Below are positions 43,909 to 55,454 of a stretch of 64,000 bases of DNA, piece after piece. Within the stretch, counting starts at the first letter, position 1, and every line of letters starts with the position of its first letter. The notes beneath the pieces are model-generated. The model did no database searches and was not told the DNA's origin. It worked only from the letters and a program-made list of their open reading frames with translations. A program made the translations under genes and the position numbers. Source of the stretch: Dryococelus australis (lineage: Eukaryota > Arthropoda > Insecta > Phasmatodea > Phasmatidae); contig CM056994.1 of NCBI GenBank assembly GCA_029891345.1, forward strand, positions 136,840,457 through 136,904,456, written 5' to 3'.

Positions 43909-44530
43909 CCTCAAATCCCTGCTCCTAAAATTCCCTCTCTTTCAACATCACAGTTCGACGAAAACACATTACTAAACTCCGGAAGATTACTGTACATAGT
44001 CGAGGATCAAGTCTTGAAGAAAGAAGGTAACATGGTCAATAGTGAAACGGCTTGATTCACTTTGAAAACACCCAACGTTTCTCCAGAAAACACTCCAACA
44101 GTTACAGTTTCAGTAGAGTTATAGTACACAAAATCATAGTACAGCTTGCAGCATCAGACTTCTTGAATCACATAACAGTAGAAAGCTCCCAGGAATGGTA
44201 GGTAACTGGATGACAGATTCATCCTGCACCAGAAAAAGCTTTTCAGGAGGAAGGGGGCCTCTTCATGGTATTACTCCAACGACTCCTCTGGAAATCACGA
44301 AGTCCAAGATCACGGAACTCTGCAGTTGTCCCGTGGAGAGAAACCTCAGCTTGGTCCAGGGGGGAGGCGGGTTTGAAACAAACAAGGTAGGAAATGGATA
44401 ACAAAGAAAAATACACGAGTGCTCAGAAAACCCAAACTTACACATCACTGCAGTAAAATGCCCTCATTTACATACAACATATCTCTTCAGATTGAAATAT
44501 TATTTTTAAGGCATACCAAGTTTACCGTGT
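43909..44530. other. no gene recognised, left edge of E4 unclear
   Basis: Contains short frames without known domains. The 3' LTR expected for E4 was not found here. Confidence 0.4.
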
Positions 44531-45300
44531 TTACCCCAAAAATTTCTCAATTTTGAATGGTCCCAGGTATTTGGGCAGAAGTTTTCCCGTAATGTCTCTG
44601 CCTTGATCCAGGAGAGCAAAATTGTGACACAAAACTAGCTCACCAGCCTTAACTGACCCCAGGAGCTTGCCCTTGTCTAACCCAGCTGCCACATCCTGTT
44701 TAGCCGATACAAGGCGGTGAAATACATCATTCAGCATGCAGTCTCGGACCACATCACTGAAGAGGAAGGTAACAGAAGGAATGTTCCAAATATTAAGCAA
44801 GGGGTGAGAAAAGACTTGGCCAAGGAAAGGGAGAGAAGGATGGATTCATTATGAGTACTATTAAACCCTAAACCAATAAAATCCATCTCCTTATCCCATA
44901 GGGCGTGATCCCTATTATAATAGATAGTAAAACATGCCTTTAGATTTTTTTTAAAACATTCCACTGGGTTTCCCCTGGGAAAATAAGGGCTAGATGTTAT
45001 ATGCTTCATGCCCCATCGAAAACACATATCCTTGAACACTACTGACGTAAAATATCTGGCATTGTCTGTGACCACTTCCACAGATGCACCAAACATTTTC
45101 CTTGCTTGCTCAGACAAAGCACTTACAATGGTAAGGGCTTTGTAACGGGAGCAATATCACAAACTTTGAGAAAGTGTTTAACAATATTAGAATATGGATA
45201 TTCCCTTTCTCCGATTGAACCAATGGTCCAAAAATGTCTGCTGTACTCCGTGGTGGCTCAGGTATGCGGGAAACAACCAGGCCCACATTAATATTCTGTC
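44531..45300 (-). pseudogene. pol: E4 integrase
   Basis: Two overlapping frames (45117-44731 and 44800-44531). The core has VEVVTDNARYFTSVVF with the second catalytic Asp, WGMKHITSSPYFPRGNPVECF with the Glu, and the C-terminal domain ends with GKLLPKYLGPFKIEKFLG, the usual SH3-like tail. The N-terminal zinc part upstream (about 45300-45500) is not clear. One frame change at about 44790. Role: insertion of element DNA. Confidence 0.8.
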
Positions 45301-45580
45301 CTTGTTTGCATCTCTGACATTAGTCAACAAGGTCTTACAAACTCTGACACATCCTTTTTAGACTCGGCCAAGCAAAATGGACTGCAGTTTTGTGGAGAGT
45401 TTTACAAATTCCCAAATGTCCCCCGAACACCAACTTGTGAAAGTACGTTAAGACTATAGCTCTTAACCATTTTGGAACAATATGCTTGTGTGCTCAACTG
45501 TTCTTCCCTGTGTTATATAATAGGCCTTTATCCTCAAAATAAGGAATAGTGTTTCCACCCTTCAGGTCGGCTACCACTTG

Positions 45581-46990
45581 TTAACAAAATACATTCTGTC
45601 CTTGTGCCTCATGCAAATGAACAAAAAACCTTGAGAAAATCTGTACTATGTTTAACGATGCCTCTGTCCCCTCTTCCACTCCGGCTTCAAACTCATCAGG
45701 GTCATACATACGTGAGAGGGCGTCAGCCACCTGATTATCCGCTCCTCTAACATGATGCACTTTAAAACGGAAGCGAGAGAGACGCAATACCGAACTTCCC
45801 ACGTACCCTAGTTGTTGCGGGTGCCTTAACACCCAACTCACTGCTTGTTCGATATACGCAGCAAATTTGCCCAGACCATATATGTATACAAGCTATAGTC
45901 TCCTCATAGAACCCAAATTTGCGCTCACTTTCAGTAAGGCTTGAACAAGCAAAGGCTACCGGGGCGAGACCCCATTCGGTATGCTGGCTCAACACAGTCC
46001 CCAAGGCTAAAGAGGATACATCCACCTGAACGACAAACCATTGTGTCAAATCCGGTAGCTGCAAAACTGGAGGAGTAGTCAGCCTATTTTTTAATTCCGT
46101 AAATGCAGCTTGCTGTTAAGGCCCCTAACAAAATTCAACACCCTTCTTTTTTAAATGATTAAGTGGAGCTGTAATTTCAGGAAAATGATCTATAAACCAG
46201 GTGTAGTATCCCATAATACCTGAACGTTTTTGCACCTCCTTTACTTTCTTAGGCTTGGGGAAATTCAATATTATAGGCAATAAACTGTAACCCATTCCGG
46301 ATCATTTAGTTGACAGCCCTCAGTTAACACAGAGCCTAAAAACCGAACAAAGTAGTAGAATTACCTTATTGGGATTTACTGTTAAACCTACCTCTCTCAT
46401 TTTTAACAACACGCGATGCAAGTGTTACAAGTGTGAATTTAGATATTCGCTATACATAATAGTGTCATCAATTTAGTTAAAACAAACTGGAATTTAAATT
46501 CAGACAACACGTGACACAGAACCCATGAGAGTGCCTGACTTCAGAAATTCGACCCCATCGGAATGCCGGTGAACACAAATTGGTTCCTTGTGGTATTGAA
46601 AGCAGTGTATTTTCGAGATGAGGTGTGAGGAAGGCATTGATAGAAACTGTTATTTAAATCCAATATGGAAAAAACACCTGCTTTTCCAAGATGCTATAAG
46701 GCACAATTTATGGTTGGCAGCGGAAACTAATTCCTGTGAATTTTTTTATTGATTAAGAAATGGTGCACTACAAGCCTATACTCATTAGATTGTTTAATTT
46801 TTACAAGGAATCCTGGACAACAATAGTCTGAACTCGAGGGCACAATCAAACCTGCATCCAAAAGCTTTTGAATGCCTTCAACTTTGGAGGAGGGCATCTA
46901 AAATGCTTATCTCGTACTGGTATGTCGTCGACTAGGGCATACTTGTAAGGTAAAATATCACATTTACCTATTTTGGGCATAATGACATCA
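45581..46990 (-). pseudogene. pol: E4 reverse transcriptase and RNase H
   Basis: The RT N-terminus follows the protease region at about 46930-46850 (DKHFRCPPPKLKAF). Motif C survives as IDDTIMYSE near 46470, followed by LLKMREVGLTVNPNKV and, nearer the RNase H, RSGIMGYYTWFIDHFPEITAPL. RNase H occupies 46064-45581: VVQVDVSSLALGTVLSQHTE (first Asp), SLTESERKFGFYEE, and RFKVHHVRGADNQVADALSR, which is a textbook end of the domain. Motif A could not be located cleanly. Several stops and frameshifts. Confidence 0.82.
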
Positions 46991-46996
46991 TCAAAT

Positions 46997-47473
46997 TCAG
47001 TTGTTAATTCCTCTAAATGTTGCCAAAAAGAAGCTTTCCCCACATCTTCCTGTGACACTGACATTGTCCTGAGGAACTTCCGCCCTAAGCCATATACTGA
47101 TATTGGGAGCAAACCCAAATGAAAGATAACCTACATCCAGATTCACTAATGCTCTTGACCTACCCAAGAAATCCAAACCCAGAATTATATTGCGTGAAAT
47201 ACTATAAAAAACCCAGTAGGTATGGGTCCACGAGAAACACACTATTTTAAAATGTAAATTAACCTGAACACTTGATTTAATGACAGTACAGTCATTAATA
47301 GACATAGAGTTTTCCTCACTTGATATGACACATGTAGCAGAAACAATTTTATTTTCTAACAAATATTTCAAAACGGACTTCCTTATAACACTATGGGAAG
47401 CACCCGTATCAACGAGAGAAGGAAAATGAAGTCCCCCGTACGTAATGGTGACCATACAATTCAGGAACGACAA
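46997..47473 (-). pseudogene. E4 aspartic protease (open 158 codons)
   Basis: FPSLVDTGASHSVIRKSVLKYL contains the intact D-T-G-A active site at residues about 18-21 of this frame; ILGLDFLGRSRALVNLD is the C-terminal hydrophobic-Gly-hydrophobic motif. The frame is continuous, unlike its neighbours. The family cleaves the Gag-Pol polyprotein. The frame joins gag upstream and RT downstream, so the ATG is only the first in the open stretch. Confidence 0.82.
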
Positions 47474-47489
47474 CTAGGTTTTCTTTTTA

Positions 47490-48496
47490 TTTTGACCGAT
47501 AGACCCATGTTTCATACAGGTCCCGCCTCATTTCCCCCTTTATTGCACTGGGCGCGTAGATGTATACTCCACCACGTCTGAAGCATTTCCACTCTGCCCG
47601 TGAACTTACGGCCTCTTTGCAATCATGTGCTGCTGCGTGTCTGCGGGCTGCACAATTCGTGTAATAAAAAAGCCTGTCATTCCTAACTTGGTTTTGAATA
47701 GTAACAACTTGACCGGATGCCGAAAGACCCCCATTTCCCTTGCTCTCTCCTCCGACCATGCAAGGAATTCCCGCCCCGCAACAAAACATGACTTCACGTC
47801 AACTGTGAGGCGGCGTAGCTCACTCAGAGGTGTTGGGACCATGACGAGCGTACACAAACCTTGTACTTGGGGGTACAAGTTATCTATTATAACATTAACT
47901 AAGTCCTGTTCTTCCATGCACATACATAAAGCATCGTGAAAAGAACAAACCAAATCTATGTATTCAAACATGGGTTCATTATGGCGTTGGATACGGAACA
48001 CACACTTGTGTTCACACTGTTTACGTACATGTGGAGGGAACAAAGCCTCTATAACACGTGTTTTAAAACCCTGAAATTCCCCATCTAGTAGATGTGACAA
48101 TTCTTCACTAAGTAATTGAAAAATAAAACATTAGCAATTTATTGAAATGTCTCTCAATAAACTTGGTTCTGACACCAGTTTTAGGCCTGCTATTTATACC
48201 ATAGCTATAAAAAAATGCAGCATGTGTGCCAGTTCCAAGGTCTTAAGCAGAGTCAAGGACTGAAGTGAGGCGTGGATCAATTTATGAGAAGAATGGGTAA
48301 CTGCCAGTGATGCACTAACTGGCACATCAGGCTGCGTCGCACCGCAGGGAACATTTTTCTACCACCACGCAGCAACGACCTTGCGTCGTAATTCGGCCAC
48401 ACTGTCGGCTGGGTCGACCTCACAGTCCATGTCTCCCAAAAAATTGAACAACTCGTCCTTGTGAAGGCTGTAGATAAAACCTAGCTCCACCGCCAT
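47490..48496 (-). pseudogene. gag: E4 gag
   Basis: Start at the minus-strand ATG 48494-48496 (MAVELGFIYSLHKDELFNFL), the first after the leader. A break with stops lies around 48100-48360. The capsid region is open in 48100-47606, with FKTRVIEALFPPHVRKQ, FRIQRHNEPMFEYIDLVCSF and DLVNVIIDNLYPQVQGL, typical of insect gypsy Gag. The nucleocapsid follows with a CCHC-like zinc knuckle in the 47789-47487 frame (CFRRGGVYIYA and a Cys/His cluster NCAARRHAAAHDC). It would form the particle and package RNA. At least two frame changes. Confidence 0.75.
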
Positions 48497-48770
48497 GGTT
48501 GATCCGGACATGAAACAGAGAAGCAAAAGACATTAGTATCTGCAAAAGGGCAGAGTGGCGCAGGAAAACCTTGTGCTGTATCCATGACCACAAGGCTTAC
48601 ACAAGCAATTATTACACTCCAAATTAATCACATTTATTTTCAAAGAACCCTGAAAAACACTCTATCTTAAAATACATACTCTTTCCTATTTTTTTTGGCA
48701 CCTCCAGGTTAAGGTTAATACTGATGCCGTCTGGTGAGACATGGGACGAACTATGACACAAATACTTACT

Positions 48771-48786
48771 GGTAATTTGGGCGCCA
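48771..48786 (-). promoter_or_regulatory. E4 primer-binding site
   Basis: On the minus strand TGGCGCCCAAATTACC four bases after the LTR end GAAGCA. The other copy of the LTR has TGGCATCCAAATGACC at the same position (54283-54298, plus strand). The first ten bases match the tRNA-Lys type, the rest do not, so the primer tRNA is unsettled. Confidence 0.6.
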
Positions 48787-48790
48787 ACGG

Positions 48791-49625
48791 TGCTTCCCAA
48801 TCACCGCACTATTGAGACTCAGGGTTCTCAGGGATGCTGTGGGTTCTGTGTGTCTGTCTCACCTGTGCGTACTTACAAACACGTTGGCAATACTAAACTT
48901 TTAATAAAATCACTGAGATAAACAATTGATAAAACACATGTGGTTAGGACACTGTCACTACTTGATGAAAATTGAGTTCACTGTAGACGTGTTTTTATTG
49001 ATATTGTTTATACACATCAACATGCCAATGAAATGGTTATCTCGGTCATGACTAGCCAATTCTGCTTGGGTGCTCCCCAGTCCGTAATTTACCTAGCACA
49101 CGCCTAAATGGATGATCTCATCGAGGTGCGTGAAAGCATGGCCTTCACAAGGGAAGAGGGCCAACAGTCGCTAGGGTGGACTGATGGATTTTCCCTGAAG
49201 AAAGAACACTGTGAATTACAAATGAAAACCCTTAATACACATTAACCAGTGTGATTACTCGGCATCACTAACGCAAACTCGTCAGGGCTCGCCCTCCAGC
49301 ACGTAGTTAGTGTGGTGACGGCCTATACACAGAGCTGGCTAGGACGGGAATAATTGCACCGTACACGAATTACACAATTACATAGACCCTTGAATGAGAC
49401 ATGAAATAAGATGGACACGAGATGAATATTCACAATAAACACACACATGTGTGAAAACAAATTTAGGTGGCGTGGATGCTGCTGAATGAAGTTCATAGCA
49501 GACCACATGGTGCAGGTGAAATTGCAATATTTCTGCTTGGAAATGGCAAACTAAATTCAGAAAAATATTATTTGTGTTGAGCAAGTGGTTCTCTTTATGA
49601 TTAGAGTAGTTTCAGGCGTGTAACA
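48791..49625 (-). repeat. LTR4, E4 5' LTR
   Basis: In sense orientation starts TGTTACACGCC and ends GGGAAGCA; about 835 bases. The inverted copy at 53443-54278 (TGTTACAAGCC to GGGAGCA) has nearly the same length. Shared landmarks include GTGTTTATTGTGAATA, GAGGGCGAGCCCTGACGAG and CACCTCGATGAGATCATCCA. Confidence 0.85.
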
Positions 49626-50164
49626 TGCCTGATGGTGGTAAAAATTAAACATTACTGTGACCGTGTGGTCAAATACAAGAAGCACCAATTTACATGAAAA
49701 CTACATTGAACCCTGAATGAAAATGATACAGATCCCTGAAATAAATTATTGCACATACGATGTTGTACAAATAAGCTCTTAAAACGCAATGATGGCGTAT
49801 ACAAAGACTTTGCTTCAGTCGGTCACGTAGTTTTATGTGATGTTGCCGCAAAATATTCAAACACGAAAATTACCCTTAAATACATACATAAAAGTAAAGC
49901 TCTTAAAATTGTGTGTAGTAATTATGCAGAAGTTACACTGAAATACCATAAACATAGGCAGATGGTGTCTGATTCAAATGCGTGGGTCACGTGACCTCTC
50001 CGACATCTTTCTCCTCCTCGATTAAGTTAAAAATGCCACAAGGGCGTAAGAATTAGTAATGCGGACGCATAATGCTGGGGAAATTGTCTGGCAAAAACGT
50101 ACGCAAGCAAAGATTAACTGGTAAATTACATTGACTATGGAAACCTAAATCAGTCAACAAAAGT
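49626..50164. other. RT-fragment junction and unique sequence
   Basis: The first 100 bases (to about 49723) are RT-derived sequence that also follows the inverted LTR copy (53370-53442), so the LTR-RT junction is duplicated. The rest, with an unrecognised plus frame at 49749-49994, shows no domain. Confidence 0.5.
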
Positions 50165-50615
50165 TGTGCGCACGTGACAGTGTCTTATCTCGCCAGCTCT
50201 CCTCGACAGACTGTCCAGATACAAGCGTCGCACGGACCTAGCATGGCCACCTACGGGGTTCACATGAGTGGAAGTGCTCTGCACGCCGAGTGAAATATTT
50301 TATTGAAGTTAAAATGGCACAAATTAAATTAGGAATTTTTTACATTTCTATAATTTTGTTACGCATTTCATTATTATTTTAATGTCTCTTTTTAATGGCG
50401 TTCATGCCAGAATATTAAGTATTCTTAATCTCGGTGCCTCAGGCACTTTGAATATTCATAACTATTAAACACTATAAAGACAATATAACACATTTTACCC
50501 CGAAATTAACATTTATAGGAAAGTTCAAATTATCTGTCTCTTTTCGCACGTGCGGAACACGTGACACGTGAGCGCCACCATGGGCTCTACCGCCGCTGGC
50601 TGTTAGTCGGCGTCA
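50165..50615 (-). repeat. LTR5, E5 3' LTR (left copy)
   Basis: Direct repeat of 54352-54846. In sense orientation starts TGACGCCGACTAACAGCC. The plus-strand pyrimidine run after 50615 (ACCCCTCCTTC) is the complement of a polypurine tract, which fixes it as a 3' LTR. Shared landmarks: CACGCCGAGTGAAATATTTT, GTGACACGTGAG, GGCACTTTGAATATT. Confidence 0.8.
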
Positions 50616-51093
50616 AAAGACCCCTCCTTCGAAGGCCAAGATGGTGCGAACAACACAACATTACCCTGGTGGGCTCTGCCCGGCTGGTTGCCGATTGAGG
50701 GCAAAGAAAACATGGCCGTGGAGGTCATTGGTTTCTTCTGCATTTGCAGTGGGTGGGGTGTAGGCAGGAACAACAATGTGGGTACGTGGTGGTGACTCAG
50801 CTTGCATCTTACGATTGCTGTGTTGTGCTTTGTTCACACTTGATGTCACACTCACTGCCCTACTAGTTTCCCCAAACCTTTTCAAACTCTCTTGCCCTAC
50901 TAGGCTCTCCGCTGCGGGAACTGGAAAGCCTCTAAGAGGCGTCTCACCTTCACATGTGGTATCAAGGTTTACGTTTAAACTTTGGTTACAACCAAATTCA
51001 ACTCACTGGCACTGGTTGTGTTGAAATTTAAGTGTGCACTGGTGTTACCACTTTCTTCGTGTACACTTGGAAACCACTTAAACTTGCTCTGAT
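50616..51093 (-). other. E5 polypurine tract and 3' internal region
   Basis: In sense orientation GAAGGAGGGGTC precedes LTR5 (plus strand 50622-50634). The rest holds Pro/Thr/Ser-rich frames (50885-50661, 51322-50975) continuous with the Pol C-terminus but with no domain. Confidence 0.55.
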
Positions 51094-52668
51094 TCATTGT
51101 GTTTTTACCTGTGTTAACATGAAAACCAACAAACGGTGTTGCGGTACTACTTGTTTCCACCTCCTCACTACTAAGTGTTTGTTCAGTTGGTGCAAAACCC
51201 TCCAATAGCAGTTCACTATTTTGGCTGGGTGTTCCTGTGTTAGTGTTGTTGTCAGTGTACGTGTTGTTGCTCTGCTGTGAACTACTTGGTGAAATTCTCC
51301 GAGCTCGCTGCGGTAGTGGCATAACGTCGCCTCCTTATCTCTCTTCCCTACAGGCGGTCGGGCTATCCGCGGGTCATTACGGTGCCATTTTGTGACACGT
51401 TTGGATCCCAACTTCACTAGATCCGTGGAATTCCCCATCTTTTCCACTACTCTCACTGGCCCTGTCCATCTAGGTATCAGTCCAGCACAGTATTGCTTTG
51501 CCCCAGCCGATAACAGGTTTTTTCCCGGGTACAAGTTCGGGTGGCAGCCTCTTGCTATCTGGTACTCACACATTACAATAGCTGAGCTGGTTCGCCCTGG
51601 CTTCTTCATGTACCTGCGACTGGTGTTCGGCGATTTGTTGAGGTGAACTGGCGGGTTTCTGCGGGGTGCTCCAGGAGCACGGAGTTCACGACCTTGTATC
51701 ATCTCGGCGGGTGTTTTGCCAGTTGCCGCATTCACTCTATTCCGTAGCAAAACACTACCTCCGGGATCAATTCGGCCCACCTAGTATGATCCTTGCCTAA
51801 CCGGACATGTAATTGGATTTTTACGTCCTGGTTTCATTTCTCGGTTGGGTTAGCCCTGGGATGGTAGGCTGGGGTATTAACGGTGTTTTGTTCCCCACCT
51901 GGTACAGTACTCCCTCCATTTTCACCCTACAAACTGTTTTCCATTGTCCGTCAACAAGTATTCGGGGTGTCCCCACCTCGGGAAAAACTTGTTCTGCATT
52001 ATTTGTGCCACGGTGTGCATATGAACATTGCTGACTGGAAATGCTTCTGTCCAACGGGTAAACAAATCTGTGGCAACAACAAGAAATATTTTCCCCCAGT
52101 TTTCGTACGGGGGTACGGGCCCATGATGTCGATAGCTACGGTTTTGAATGTCTTGGTTGGCAGCCTTGGCTGTTGTGGAGCATCGCCGTATCCTCTCCGC
52201 AGCTTACGGGTGTTACACGTGACATAGTTCAGTACATATTTCCTGACATCTCCTTGAATCCCTGGCAAGTGAAAACATTTCTGCATGTTCCTTCATGTCT
52301 GCTCGGATCCCAGATGTCAGTGTTCCAAACTGTCTTGTGTGTATTTTAACACGAGTTCCTGTTTTCTCTCTCAGTACATACGTCCGCCATCGCGCACAAT
52401 TACGAGGTGGTTTGGTTTGTATTTCCCTGTCTACTACTCTCCAGTGTTCTGTGTAGTGTGTGGCACAGTGTTGTCGGCGTTGCGCGGTATCTGGGGAATT
52501 TTCTTGTGCTGTGTGTACCTCTTTTAACACGTCACGTACATTCAACGAAACAAGTTCGCCAGGTGGTGTGGCAGCAATGTTTTGTACAACGAGGGTTTGT
52601 GTTTCTGCAGTTGGTATTGCACGGCACGGCGGTAGCGCCTCTTCCCACTCTGCATTGTCTGTTACCAT
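51094..52668 (-). pseudogene. pol: E5 integrase
   Basis: The zinc-binding part is split between two frames (HAEMFSLARD in 52668-52213; then IQGDVRKYVLNYVTCNTRK in 52286-51999). The core begins VAIDIMGPYPRTKTGGKYFLL with the first Asp (near 52130). The second Asp block is degraded (GTPRILVDGQWKTV near 51960, lacking the usual Asn-Gly). The C-terminal frame 51780-51094 is open for 228 codons, with NAATGKTPAEMIQGRELRAPG and LIPRWTGPVRVVEKMGNSTDL, the SH3-like end, then a Ser/Thr-rich tail. Confidence 0.83.
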
Positions 52669-52739
52669 TAGATTCGGGCAATGATTCCTAGAAGCTTGTT
52701 GGTTTTTCCCGCAATGTGTTCTACCTTGACATCATACTC

Positions 52740-53420
52740 CTGCAGTCATAGTGCCCAATGGGCAAGTTTACTTTTCCCGTTATGAATTCCCTCTAACCAT
52801 ACAAGGCATCAGTTGTCAATTTTGAGTGTGAACTGCCTTCCTAGCAAGTACTGCCGGTACTTCCGCAATACAATGGCCAAACATTCTTGTTCTTTAACGT
52901 GATATTTACGTTCTTCATCTCCGAACTTTGCACTTTGATAACTGATTATATGTTTTTCCCAGTGTGTTCCCCCCTGATACAGCACGGCCCCAATGCCTTC
53001 TTGACTGGCATTTGTTTGTACGACAATAGATAATTCTGGGTTGGATCTAGACAGCGGATTACAGTTCTGAAATGCAATTTTAATGTCTTGACATGCTTGA
53101 GCGGCTTGAGGTGTCCAGACAAATTTACGTTTCTCACACAATAAAGCTGTTGACAGTGCAGTGATTACGGAAAAGTTTGGGACAAATTCCCTCAATCAGT
53201 TAATTAAGCCAAAAAACTTTGTGACTTGTTTACGTGATCTGGGTGTGGGTTTGTTTTGAATGTCCCCGTATGTGTTGTTGCTCTGGTTCGTGTCTGTTTT
53301 CTGTTACATAATGCCCTAGAAACTCCATTTTACTCATACCCAACTTACATTTTTCCACTTTAATGTATTTTTCACGTAAATTGATGCTTTTTGTACTTGA
53401 CCACACGGTCACAGTAATGT
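52740..53420 (-). pseudogene. pol: E5 RT end and RNase H
   Basis: The RT tail is YIKVEKCKLGMSKMEFLGHYV (about 53370-53310). The connection and RNase H lie in 53195-52809: FSVITALSTALL, WTPQAAQACQDIKIAF, SIVVQTNASQEGIGAVLYQGG with Asn where the first catalytic Asp belongs, YHVKEQECLAIVL and FTLKIDN. Upstream RT motifs are missing because LTR4 follows directly. Confidence 0.83.
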
Positions 53421-53442
53421 TTGATATCACCGCCATCGGGAA

Positions 53443-54298
53443 TGTTACAAGCCTGTTACAATGCTAATCGTAAAGAAATCCATTTGCCAAACACGAATAA
53501 TATTTTATCTGTATTTATTTTGCCGTTTCCACGTAGAAATATTGCAATTTCACCTGCACTACGTGGTCTGCTACGAACTTCATCTAGTAGCATCCGCGCC
53601 ACCTAAACTTGTTTTCACAGATGTGTGTGTTTATTGTGAATAGTCGTCATGTGTCCCATCTTATTTCATGTCTCATTCAAGGGTCTATGTAATTGTGTAA
53701 TTAGTGTATGGTGCAATTACTCTCGTCCTAGCCGGCTCTGTGTATAGACCGTCACCACACTAACTACGTGCTGGAGGGCGAGCCCTGACGAGTTTGCGTT
53801 AGTGATGCCGAGTAATCACACTGGTTAATGTGTATTTAGGGTATTCATTTGTAATTTACCATGTCATGTCTTAAGGGAAAAACCGTCAGTCCACCCTAGC
53901 AGCTGTCGGCCCTCTTCCCTTGTGAAGGCTGTGCTTTCACGCACCTCGATGAGATCATCCATTTAGGCGTGCGCTAGATTAATTACGGGTTGGGGAGCAC
54001 CCAAGCGGAATTAGCTAGTCATGACCAAAATAACCGTTTCATTGGCACGTTGATGTGTATAAACAATATCAGTAAAAACAAGTCTACAGTGAACTCAATT
54101 TTTTATTAAGTAGTGACAGTGTCTTAGCCACATAAGTTTATCAATTGTTTATTTCAGTGATTTTATTAAAAGTTTAGTATTGCCAACTTGTTTGTAAGTA
54201 CGCATGGGTGAGACGGACACACAGAACCCACAACGTCCCTGAGAACCCTGAGTATCAATATTGCGGTGATTGGGAGCACCGCTGGCATCCAAATGACC
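53443..54298 (+). repeat. LTR4 copy with primer site, inverted relative to 48791-49625
   Basis: LTR 53443-54278 plus primer site 54283-54298; the match with the E4 leader extends to about 54345. There is no LTR4-type element body next to it, so it is a solo LTR with leader, or a rearranged copy. Diverged from the first copy by many substitutions and small indels. Confidence 0.83.
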
Positions 54299-54351
54299 AG
54301 TAAGTATTTGTGTCATCGTTCGTCTTGTGTCTCACCCGACTGCGTCAAGTT

Positions 54352-54846
54352 GTAGTGCGAACGTGACAGTGTCTTACCTTGCCAGCTCTCGACAGACTGT
54401 ACAGATACAAGCATCGCACGGAACTACCATGTGTGTGTACGGGGTTCACATAAGCAGAAGTGCTATGCACGCCGAGTGAAATATTTTCTTGAAAATAAAA
54501 TGCCACAAACTAATTTAGATATTGTTTACATTTCTATAATTTTGTTACGAATTTCAATAGTATTTTAATGTCTCTTTGTGTTGGCGTTAATGCCAGAATG
54601 TTAAGTGTTCTTAATCTTGGCGCCGCAGGCACTTTGAATATTTATAACCAAACAATTAAAATTAGTACAAGCACTTTAAAACATTTTAAGACATATTAAA
54701 CGCTGTAAAGACAATATAACACATTTTACCCTGAAATTAACATTTATTGGAAAGTTCAAATTATCAGCCTCTTTGCATACGTGCAAAACACGTGACACGT
54801 GAGTGCCATCATGGGCTGTAGCGTCGCTGGCCGTTAGCCGGCGTCA
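54352..54846 (-). repeat. LTR5, E5 5' LTR (right copy)
   Basis: Direct repeat of 50165-50615, in sense orientation starting TGACGCCGGCTAACGG. It has an extra block near 54650-54690 (about 45 bases). Its sense-orientation end directly abuts the LTR4 leader. Confidence 0.8.
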
Positions 54847-55454
54847 ATGCAATATATGAAAAACTTTGAGATTATAGCAATGCATATAAAATGACACACG
54901 TAAACTCTTAACGTGATTACAAAAAGCTGAAACCCTTTAATATTTCCAGCCGAGGTTATATAACAAGAAACTTATTTAACACTGGATCATATATGCTATT
55001 GATAACTAATATTTTTATAAAATAAAGGTTCATAAAATTTGGACTCTGAGTGTTACACCTATTATTATACAGGTTACTTTTTCACACGGCAAGACAAGCA
55101 GGATGTACTATTTCTCAATAATTTTATATAATTCTGTAAAATGTCAATAATTCCTTTAGGGTTCCTGAAACTTTGCCCAAATTAAACATTATACATTTGA
55201 CACAGCACGTTCACAGCTGATTAAAAGCAAATAAGTTATGTTTAAATTTTAACTGACCATAATTAATTAAAACTCACAAAAAATGCCTTGAATAATACTT
55301 AAAACACTTGATAAGGCGTACAAAACCATTTGGGAAGGCTTTAAAACTTTGATTTATGGAAAATTTAAAATTAAACATCTCCGTTTTCTGAAGTGTTGGT
55401 CACACGTGAATGCTACCATCGCTCATGCATTCAAAACCCACAGATACCACTTGA
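54847..55454. other. no gene seen
   Basis: AT-rich, no domain or shared repeat recognised. Confidence 0.45.

Larger units (their letters stand above)
44531..49625 (-). mobile_element. E4: Ty3/gypsy element, minus strand, 3' LTR missing
   Basis: In sense order: LTR (49625-48791), primer site (48786-48771), gag (48496 to about 47490), protease, RT, RNase H, integrase (to 44531). The 3' LTR is not present at the left, so the element is truncated or rearranged. Multiple frameshifts in RT. Confidence 0.78.
50165..54846 (-). mobile_element. E5: Ty3/gypsy element, minus strand, interrupted by LTR4
   Basis: LTRs at both ends enclose integrase, RNase H and the end of RT on the minus strand. The 5' half (primer site, gag, protease, most of RT) is absent; in its place is an LTR4 copy with its primer site and leader in plus orientation (53443-54345). 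No target-site duplication is seen, as expected for a recombined locus. Confidence 0.72.

Noticed and set aside
47625-47939. 104-codon plus-strand frame
   Set aside because: It overlaps the E4 gag capsid region in antisense and has no domain of its own.
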